Shown here: in pieces, positions 5,441 to 10,881 of the stretch
Numbering within the stretch: the first letter of the stretch is position 1
Layout: every line of letters begins with the position of its first letter
Source of the DNA: an uncultured Bacteroidota bacterium
GTDB lineage: Bacteria > Bacteroidota > Bacteroidia > Chitinophagales > Chitinophagaceae
DNA length: 10,881 bases
NCBI GenBank assembly: GCA_903912435.1
Contig: CAIWHI010000645.1
Location: 1 to 10,881, forward strand
Direction of reading: 5' to 3'
Translations under genes and position numbers: made by a program
Notes under the pieces: model-generated
Databases searched by the model: none
What the model was told of the DNA's origin: nothing
Seen by the model: only the letters and a program-made list of their open reading frames with translations

Positions 5441-7480
5441 TTATGGTGTAACAATATTGAACCAGAAGTTATATTCCTGCATCATACTTATGAAATCATA
5501 CCATGCAGCACTGTTGCCTGTTATGGTGGCAGTATGGTTTGTAACCGCATTCTTCATTGCAGTAGCACCTTGTACCGGCCCATGGGTAATGATTACATTT
5601 AGGGTGTCCTGTGGCAATATTATTTCGGCATCGTACTTAATGTCGGCTGGCACCTCTTTAAGAATCTTATAGTGTATAGCATTGTTCTGCAAACTGATTA
5701 TCATCCACGGTTTATTGGCAGCCTGGTTATTAAAGCCCACCTTGAAATTGTACAGTTTATCATGTTCCATATCCGGTACAAGGTGTATCGCCATAAAATC
5801 GAGATATTGTTCAAGTGGCATTACATCCATAACCTCGTTTGACGGATAGGAATTGGGAAGCCGGGTATGTAAATTTGGGACACGTAATTCTTCGGCGCCG
5901 GTGAGGTAAAAATTACGCCATGGCGCTGACTCTGACTGGTAGCCCAGTTGTTCATAAACATCCGCAAGCAGGTAGCGCGCATCCCTGTTGTCCGGGTCGG
6001 CAAAAACCAAATGGTTGAGTACCATTGCAGCCCAGCGGTATTCCCCTCTTTTATAGGATGCGTGCGCTTTATTTATTGTCTCCTTAGGGCCTCCCATAAA
6101 CTCTACATATTTTGCCCCTGCATCTTGCGGGGTTAATGGATTAAGATTTGCAGGATTACCGTCAAACCAGCCCAGGTAGTAATTGTACACTGATTTTGAA
6201 TTATGGCTGAGGGTGCCATAGTACCCACGGTTTGCCCAAATGGTATCAAGGCTTTCAGGCAACTTAATGCTGGCAGCAATTTCAATTGGTGTGGACCCCT
6301 GGTTAGCCATGCGCATGCTTTGGTCGTGGATATACCTGTAGAGGTCACGCTGTGAAGTAAGCAGTTTGCTGATGTTGCCAGCGCCCCATACCGGCCAATG
6401 GTGGCTGGCGAAAATCACATCTGCAGTCTCGCCGTAACGGGTAAGCGTGGAATCAATAAACTTACTCCATGCTAGGGCATCCCTTACTTTAGCACCTCGC
6501 AGTGAATAAACATTATGCATGGTATGCGTTACCTCTTCAGATGCACACAGGGCTTTCTTGGCAGGGAAATAAAACATCATTTCAGATGGTGCTTCCGCAC
6601 CTGGGGTATACCAGAAATGCACCTCAATACCATCTATATTTCTCTTGTCGGGGTTATATATACCTCCTGTCAGGGATATGGTATTAGGAATAATACCCGA
6701 AGGGCCCTTGGACAATGCCACACCAAGGCCGGCATCTACCATCCTGTTACTATCTGCCGGCAGCAGCGTTCCATACATATAAGTTGCACGTCTTCCCATT
6801 GCATTTCCGGCTATGGTGTTTTCACTTATTGCATGATCCAGGAAGCCGCTTGGTCCATATATTATACCACCATGTTCCAGCATACTTGTTACACCCAGGA
6901 TGCCACCGTAATGGTCTACATGGCTATGTGTGTAAATGATTGCAGCTATACTGTCGGCAGGTTTCTGTCCCTGCGCTTTGAGTACGCTTTTCAATGAATC
7001 AAATGCGGCCAGGGCATTATCACCAGATTCCAATGGATCAACTACTATCCATCCGGTATTGCCTTTTATATAGGTACTGTTGGCCAACCCGAAACCCCTG
7101 GCTTGGTACATACCTTCGGCAACCTTGAATATCCCGGGGATATAGTTCAGCTTAGCTTCCCTCCACAAGCTCGGATTAACCGTATAAGGTGAATTTTTTG
7201 AGTCTTTTGAATTGAGGAATGCAAAAGATTTCATGTTCCAAACCGCAGTTTTACTACCATCTTCTTTAATGATAAGATTGGGCCAGGAAGCCAGCAATCC
7301 CATATGGGCATCAATAGAATCGGTTTTACTGTTGAAATTTAAGTGCGAACTGTCCTTTACATAATTGTAGGCATTGATGGTATATTGGCTTGCCCCTTTT
7401 GCCAATGGTGTAAACACAGGCTGGGCCCAGACTGAATTCAGTGCAATAAGTGCAAGTATTGCAGTAATAATCTTTTTCAT
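5441..7480 (-). CDS. Secreted alkylsulfatase, SdsA1-like metallo-beta-lactamase fold (class III sulfatase)
   Basis: This 679-residue protein should cleave alkyl sulfates of the SDS type to an alcohol and sulfate using two zinc ions. A Sec signal peptide is present (MKKIITAILALIALNSVWA|Q), so it is periplasmic or exported. The metal site THSHVDH gives H185, H187, D189 and H190. Further family landmarks are ARGFGLANSTYI, TPGAEAPSEMMFYFP, CASEEVTHTMHN, ASHHWPVWG (H360-H361) and RGYYGTLSHN with YLGWFDGNPANL. The dimerisation domain follows (about 400-540, including MGGPKETI and DPDNRDARYLLADVYEQLGY). The C-terminal SCP2-like domain takes up about 555-679. The length is close to that of SdsA1 and no motif is missing. 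The start is supported by the signal peptide and an A-rich leader. A conserved element ends 25 nt upstream, and a second sulfatase follows downstream. Confidence 0.93.
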   Translation of the reverse strand: MKKIITAILALIALNSVWAQPVFTPLAKGASQYTINAYNYVKDSSHLNFNSKTDSIDAHMGLLASWPNLIIKEDGSKTAVWNMKSFAFLNSKDSKNSPYTVNPSLWREAKLNYIPGIFKVAEGMYQARGFGLANSTYIKGNTGWIVVDPLESGDNALAAFDSLKSVLKAQGQKPADSIAAIIYTHSHVDHYGGILGVTSMLEHGGIIYGPSGFLDHAISENTIAGNAMGRRATYMYGTLLPADSNRMVDAGLGVALSKGPSGIIPNTISLTGGIYNPDKRNIDGIEVHFWYTPGAEAPSEMMFYFPAKKALCASEEVTHTMHNVYSLRGAKVRDALAWSKFIDSTLTRYGETADVIFASHHWPVWGAGNISKLLTSQRDLYRYIHDQSMRMANQGSTPIEIAASIKLPESLDTIWANRGYYGTLSHNSKSVYNYYLGWFDGNPANLNPLTPQDAGAKYVEFMGGPKETINKAHASYKRGEYRWAAMVLNHLVFADPDNRDARYLLADVYEQLGYQSESAPWRNFYLTGAEELRVPNLHTRLPNSYPSNEVMDVMPLEQYLDFMAIHLVPDMEHDKLYNFKVGFNNQAANKPWMIISLQNNAIHYKILKEVPADIKYDAEIILPQDTLNVIITHGPVQGATAMKNAVTNHTATITGNSAAWYDFISMMQEYNFWFNIVTP

Positions 7481-7505
7481 GTTTTTTGTTTGTTTAAGTT
7501 TTTAA

Positions 7506-7563
7506 CCTACTCTTTTTAAGTTTTTTCGGTTTTCGCCGTTTGGTTTAGATATCTATTGTGGGC
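7506..7563 (-). promoter_or_regulatory. Shared upstream element, copy at the alkylsulfatase gene
   Basis: On the plus strand it begins CCTACTCTTTTTAAG, continues TTTTTTCGGTTTTCGCCG, then GGTTTAGATATCTATTG. It is the most diverged copy but keeps AGAGTAGG at its gene-proximal end, 25 nt before the ATG, and the CGG and TATCT blocks at the same spacing. The rest of the 7481-7623 gap shows nothing else recognisable. Confidence 0.55.
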
Positions 7564-7623
7564 TGTTATTACCCGGTGGTGTAGAATTATATTGGGGCTG
7601 TAAATACCTGGGGCTTTTGTTAT

Positions 7624-8279
7624 TTATATGGATAACCATAGCACTGCACCGCCTAAATTGTCATTTTGGGTGGTATCGCTATCTATTCCAATCCCGTTTA
7701 CTGTGGTTTGGGCACCCTGGATGAGCTGGTAACCACGAGTCTCCACCATTGGCACATTACTCAGGGATTTCCAATAGTGCTGGTAAGAAAGATTCGAATA
7801 CAACTGCTGTCCTGTGAGGATACAATTGGCACCTACATATAGCCCAGGAACATATCCAGCGGTGGCAACAGCAGTATACCAAGCCTGGCAATAGTCAATT
7901 ACTGTTTGGGCTGTTGTGCCAGTGGCCACACCTTCCAGATCGCACCAGATATTCATCCCTTTTGGCAGGCCAACAGTTGCAGCATTATTTGCAGCATTAG
8001 TGTCATTTGTTGTTCCCAGCGAGGCGGAAGGTACCCAACCTTCGGCAGCCACATGCTGAACTGCTATAAGCGCCAGCCCTGCATTGAGTATTGTTGCTGC
8101 TTCTGCATTGCTCAGGTCATTAGAGCTCTGGCTGATGCCTCTGGATAGGTACCTTGCACAAAAGGAATAGCCCTGGGCTTTAAATTGGGATGATACCAGT
8201 GCGCTAACAATTGTATTCGTATCGAATCCTTTTAGTCCTGGTGCTGCAGATTTTATAGTGCCGGGTAGTGTATTGCCAT
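7624..8279 (-). pseudogene. DUF1906 / Rv2525c-like glycoside-hydrolase-fold protein, start codon out of frame
   Basis: The open frame encodes a TIM-barrel-like DUF1906 domain of about 210 residues: GLKGFDTNTIVSAL, FCARYLSRGISQ, LNAGLALIAVQHV, GLPKGMNIWCDLEGV with acidic D and E, GYVPGLYVGAN, YWKSL, GYQLIQG, and IDSDTTQNDNLGG near the end. Family members are thought to act on glycans or peptidoglycan, but an enzymatic reaction is not established. No signal peptide is present. The frame has no ATG, GTG or TTG between an upstream TAG and the domain start. An ATG exists at 8279-8277 one base out of frame (TATGGCAAT). A single extra G would give MGNTLPGTIKSAAPGLKGFD. So either one base was lost, or this is a sequencing error. 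The internal GTG at about 8052 would yield only a half domain. Confidence 0.75.
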
Positions 8280-8303
8280 AACTGTGATTTGAATTAGTTT
8301 TTT

Positions 8304-8361
8304 CCTACTCTGTTTAAGGCTTATCGGATTCTGCCTGTTGCTTATCGGTATCTGCAGAGTA
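8304..8361 (-). promoter_or_regulatory. Shared upstream element, copy at the DUF1906 gene
   Basis: On the plus strand it begins CCTACTCTGTTTAAGGC, continues TTATCGGATTCTGCC, then GCTTATCGGTATCTG. Within it, GCTTATCGG occurs twice (8319-8327 and 8340-8348), exactly 21 bp apart, or two helical turns. The AGAGTAGG end lies 24 nt before the ATG at 8279, nearly the same spacing as at the alkylsulfatase gene (25 nt). This supports that ATG as the ancestral start. Confidence 0.6.
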
Positions 8362-8371
8362 TGCTTTAATT

Positions 8372-8391
8372 TTTGCACGTAATAATGCAAA
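8372..8391. promoter_or_regulatory. TTTGCA-N8-TGCAAA palindrome
   Basis: TTTGCA at 8372-8377 and TGCAAA at 8386-8391 form a perfect six-base dyad 35 bp beyond the pentapeptide gene's stop and upstream of the shared element. It could be an operator for the DUF1906 transcript or a weak terminator. Six-base dyads are common in AT-rich DNA, so confidence is low. Confidence 0.3.
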
Positions 8392-8425
8392 TAGCATTCG
8401 TTTAAAATATGGTTTCAATACATAG

Positions 8426-9952
8426 TTAATTTGAATATAAGCCAATGGTTCCGGTAGTATTTGCACCAGTAAATGTTGCATTAATTACGTTAGCACCCGT
8501 AAAATTTGCATTAGTAAGATTTGCATTGGTGAAGTCGGCACTCTTTAGGTCAGAACCCGTAAAATTTGCATTGGTAAGATCTGCATTGGTGAAGTTGGCG
8601 CTCTTCAGGTCTGCACTCGTAAAATTTGAATTGTTCAGGTTGCCGTCAGAAAAATTGGCGCTTTCTAGAAATGATCCCGTGAAATTTGTATTACTGAGAT
8701 TTTTATTAGATAATACAATACTATCTAGTGTCGCATCAGTAAAATCAGCGCCCTGAAAATTGGCGGTCCACAAGTTTTTGGACGCTACCAGATCCGTTAC
8801 TCCATTAAAAATAGCGTTTACGAAAGATGCATTATCCAGATTTGCTCCAGTGAATGAAGCACGTGAAAGGTTTGCATTGTCAAATATCGTTCCTCTATTG
8901 TTATTTTCTGAAACAGATACTATTGCACCAATAAGATTTGCTCGTATAAGTTTTGCATTACTAAAATTTGAATTGCTTAGGTCGCAACTACCAAGTTGAG
9001 CATTTGTAAGATCGGCATTAGAGAAATTCGCACCGCTTAATATAGTAGAATGCAAATTAGCATTTTGTAAAGTCGCATCCCCAAAATTTGCATTTGTAAA
9101 ATTTGCACTCATAAAGGAAGCCCCGATCGCGGTTGTATGGCTAAAATTCAGACCCTGCAATTCACTATTATCCAAATTAACACCAGAAAGGATTGTGGAT
9201 GAAAAGTTAGTGTCTGCAATTGTAGCCATATTTAGATTCATGGTAGTAGTTAGATCAGTGTTTGACAAATTAGTAGAGGTAAGATTTGTGCTAAAAAAAT
9301 TTACGTTATTTAGGTTGGCCCCAGTCAATGTAGCCGAACTTAGATTTGCCGAATTTAAATTGCAGTTATCCAGATTAGCTCCTGATAAATTGGTGCAATT
9401 TAAATTGAATTTAGTCAAATTCATGTTGCTAAATTTGGCATTTGAAAAATTTGCCGCCTCAAGCCTAGCTGATGCCAGATTTGTTATGTTTGTCAAATCT
9501 GTGTTAGATAAATCAGCTAGCTTAAGGTATGTATCCTTGAGGTTTGTACCAGATAAATTGGCACCTGATAAATCGCAACAGTATGTGGCTGGATCATATG
9601 GAAAGCCAAATCCAGCCCCGGTTAAATCTGCATAAGTTAAATCAGCATTATTTAACTTGCAGCTCAAAAAACTTGTTTGAATGAACTTTACATTTCCGAG
9701 ATTTGCATTTGTAAAATCTGTATATTGAAAAGTAGTTTGAACATAAACTGCATTCGGAACGATAACTCCATTGGTAATGATTTGGTCATGGAAGGAATCT
9801 GATGCAAAATTACAGCCATTCATATCCACGCCGGCTAAACTACCGCCATCTAAGAAGTATGAGCCGATGAAGTTTTTATATCCCTGACTTAAATAGTACT
9901 TAAGCTCATCAACGGAAGTACAGCAATGATTTTCATTTGGATCAACTGACAT
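8426..9952 (-). CDS. Long pentapeptide-repeat (right-handed quadrilateral beta-helix) protein
   Basis: This 508-residue protein has no signal peptide or membrane segment. Residues 1-42 (MSVDPNENHCC...YYLSQGYKNFIGSYF) form a short non-repeat cap. From about residue 43 to the end, pentapeptides of the A(D/N)LxN / A(N/D)F(T/S)N type run almost without a break, roughly 90 units, predicting a solenoid of about 22 coils. One interruption at about 112-127 (GAGFGFPYDPATYCC) looks like a surface loop. CC pairs occur at 10-11 and 125-126. Known pentapeptide proteins act as DNA mimics on gyrase, as scaffolds or as effector parts, so the fold is secure but the function is not. The ATG is preceded by an AT-rich leader without a Shine-Dalgarno sequence. 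The gene lies between the toxin-like and DUF1906 genes on the same strand, 182 bp and about 146 bp away, so separate promoters are possible. Confidence 0.9.
   Translation of the reverse strand: MSVDPNENHCCTSVDELKYYLSQGYKNFIGSYFLDGGSLAGVDMNGCNFASDSFHDQIITNGVIVPNAVYVQTTFQYTDFTNANLGNVKFIQTSFLSCKLNNADLTYADLTGAGFGFPYDPATYCCDLSGANLSGTNLKDTYLKLADLSNTDLTNITNLASARLEAANFSNAKFSNMNLTKFNLNCTNLSGANLDNCNLNSANLSSATLTGANLNNVNFFSTNLTSTNLSNTDLTTTMNLNMATIADTNFSSTILSGVNLDNSELQGLNFSHTTAIGASFMSANFTNANFGDATLQNANLHSTILSGANFSNADLTNAQLGSCDLSNSNFSNAKLIRANLIGAIVSVSENNNRGTIFDNANLSRASFTGANLDNASFVNAIFNGVTDLVASKNLWTANFQGADFTDATLDSIVLSNKNLSNTNFTGSFLESANFSDGNLNNSNFTSADLKSANFTNADLTNANFTGSDLKSADFTNANLTNANFTGANVINATFTGANTTGTIGLYSN
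8495..8640 (-). repeat. 60-bp tandem repeats inside the pentapeptide gene
   Basis: Units 8495-8554 and 8555-8614 match at about 88% by eye, and a third, diverged unit starts at 8615 (ACTCGTAAAATTTG). Each unit encodes 20 residues (FTxxDLKSAxFTNAxLTNAN), that is four pentapeptides or one full beta-helix coil. The period and the residual DNA identity point to recent growth of the solenoid by whole-coil duplication near the C-terminus. Confidence 0.85.
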
Positions 9953-10060
9953 ATTTATTATTTTAATTCTATATAATATATTTTGGAAAACAATTGTATT
10001 CGTATAAACCCTATGTAAACGGCTTAGCCTTATAACTAGGTTTAGTCAGCAGGAGTCCCA

Positions 10061-10101
10061 ATTCCACAACCCCAGTGCACCTAGCTCTGGAGCTGTGGAA
10101 T
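10061..10101 (-). terminator. Hairpin between the toxin-like and pentapeptide genes
   Basis: ATTCCACA at 10061-10068 pairs with TGTGGAAT at 10094-10101, and an inner stem CCAG (10072-10075) / CTGG (10087-10090) continues after small bulges. It lies 34 bp beyond the stop of the toxin-like gene and may end that transcript. No strong U-run follows. The remaining intergenic bases (9953-10060) are AT-rich and probably hold the pentapeptide gene promoter. No clear consensus was identified there. Confidence 0.45.
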
Positions 10102-10134
10102 CATATAGCGATGTATTATGTATATTTATTTTAA

Positions 10135-10881
10135 TTATGAACGTATGCTATTTATGTATGTCATGTAGCTAACGGAAGGTGTAGCGCTCATAGCGGCTGA
10201 AACCTGCTCGGAAGTCATCCCAATTGATAGTGTTGCCGAATTGCCAGTTATATTTATTTCAAGTGTTCCGCATGCAACATAGACTTCATTCCATAAAGCC
10301 AGCGCAGCATTTAGGTCGTCTAAAACTGCTTGATAATCTTTGATATCTTCGGCATCTTCGGCATTAGTCACATCCTTTATGGCATCATTCATTTCATTAT
10401 ATAATGCAGTCCATTCGGTGGATATTCCATCAACGGAAACAGCTAGTGCGGTAGTTTGATTAGCCATTTTTTGATAACTATCTGCTACGTTCTGTAGGGC
10501 TGAGGCGTCAGCGGTGTACTCGTCTAATTCGTGCTCTTTTGAATTTAACAAATCCTGATCATCCTTTAATTTGAAAGAATCTAAAATAATTACTGTAGCT
10601 GAGGCGACTGCGGCAAGGCCCATAGCTGGTGCGTCGAGAGGGAAGACACATGCAATAACGACTTCGCCAGCTATTAGGGCAGCATTTACTCCAATCTCAA
10701 TTTCTAGATCACGAATGTCATCGTTTAATGCATTAATGTCTTTTTGTATGCTATCAATTTCTTCCTGATCTGCTTGTTCTGCAGTATAAGCCTCTTTCGA
10801 AACAGTTAACAAATTACTTGCACAGTCGGGTAATGTTTTATAACCGAATTTATCGAAAGCTGTAAGGCATGAAGTAATAAA
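10135..10881 (-). CDS. Alpha-helical pore-forming-toxin-like protein (HBL/NHE/XaxA-like), N-terminus beyond the window
   Basis: The frame is open to the right edge, so the start is not seen; 248 C-terminal residues are visible. They read as a long amphipathic helix (about 28-64, with IDSIQKDINALNDDIRDLEI), a hydrophobic hairpin (about 65-101: AALIAGEVVIACVF, then PLDAP, then GLAAVASATVIILDS), and a second long helical stretch (about 103-190). A small beta-like tail follows (VACGTLEINITGNSATLSIG). Coiled coil, membrane hairpin, coiled coil is the layout of the Hbl/Nhe, MakA and XaxA alpha pore-forming toxins. In those families the hairpin inserts into a target membrane. This is a fold-level call with no diagnostic motif. 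An internal TTG at 10812 is not a likely start because the coding pattern continues upstream of it. A phage tail, chemotaxis-like or general coiled-coil protein remains possible. Confidence 0.6.
   Translation of the reverse strand, partial: FITSCLTAFDKFGYKTLPDCASNLLTVSKEAYTAEQADQEEIDSIQKDINALNDDIRDLEIEIGVNAALIAGEVVIACVFPLDAPAMGLAAVASATVIILDSFKLKDDQDLLNSKEHELDEYTADASALQNVADSYQKMANQTTALAVSVDGISTEWTALYNEMNDAIKDVTNAEDAEDIKDYQAVLDDLNAALALWNEVYVACGTLEINITGNSATLSIGMTSEQVSAAMSATPSVSYMTYINSIRS

Noticed and set aside
4027..7000. Several 60-160 codon plus-strand frames opposite the two sulfatase genes
   Set aside because: They overlap strongly supported enzymes on the other strand and encode nothing recognisable.
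8495..8640. CRISPR-like repeated units
   Set aside because: The 60-bp units abut without spacers, diverge from each other and are in frame with the pentapeptide coding sequence.
8445..9635. Long plus-strand open frames opposite the pentapeptide gene
   Set aside because: They are antisense shadows of a low-complexity repeat. The repeating codon pattern keeps the other strand open, and their products are just repetitive FAL/KFALVRS-type strings.
10135..10812. TTG at 10812 as the start of the toxin-like gene
   Set aside because: The frame continues upstream to the window edge with protein-like sequence (AFDKFGYKTLPDC), so the true start is outside the window.

Overview
The window looks like a chromosomal piece of a Bacteroidota bacterium, probably a Chitinophagaceae- or Sphingobacteriia-like lineage. 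The reasons are a type IX secretion (T9SS) C-terminal sorting domain, A-rich start regions without Shine-Dalgarno sequences, signal peptides cleaved just before Gln, and a moderately AT-rich composition. The genus cannot be named from the sequence alone.

Layout, left to right. (1) 1-84 is a GC-rich palindromic extragenic repeat. (2) 85-1542 is a complete IS3-family (IS150-like) insertion sequence read on the minus strand. It has imperfect 32-bp terminal inverted repeats, orfA, orfB with DDE residues, and an A9 slippage run plus an ATGA overlap between the two genes. (3) 1597-3648 is a plus-strand tandem pair: one intact secreted beta-propeller-like T9SS cargo protein, then a second copy of its leader and first 49 codons that is cut off and ends in a short tail. 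(4) A strong hairpin at 3670-3699 separates this from a run of minus-strand genes that fills the rest of the window. In transcription order these are a partial alpha-helical pore-forming-toxin-like protein (10881 to 10135), a long pentapeptide-repeat beta-helix protein (9952 to 8426), a DUF1906/Rv2525c-like glycoside-hydrolase-fold gene whose start codon appears frame-shifted (8279 to 7624), a secreted SdsA1-like alkylsulfatase of the metallo-beta-lactamase fold (7480 to 5441), and a formylglycine-type sulfatase with no signal peptide (5333 to 3780).

Two signals go beyond routine annotation. First, the DUF1906, alkylsulfatase and sulfatase genes share an element of about 57 bp, 24-33 nt before their start codons. 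It ends in AGAGTAGG in the direction of transcription, so the three genes may be co-regulated although each has its own leader. The spacing also supports a lost start frame in the DUF1906 gene. Second, the pore-forming-toxin-like, pentapeptide and DUF1906 genes lie side by side on one strand, and the two whose N-termini can be read have no signal peptide. This looks like an effector or toxin cassette, but its function is inference only. The two sulfatases use unrelated folds and could together release sulfate from organic sulfate esters, one outside the cytoplasm and one inside.
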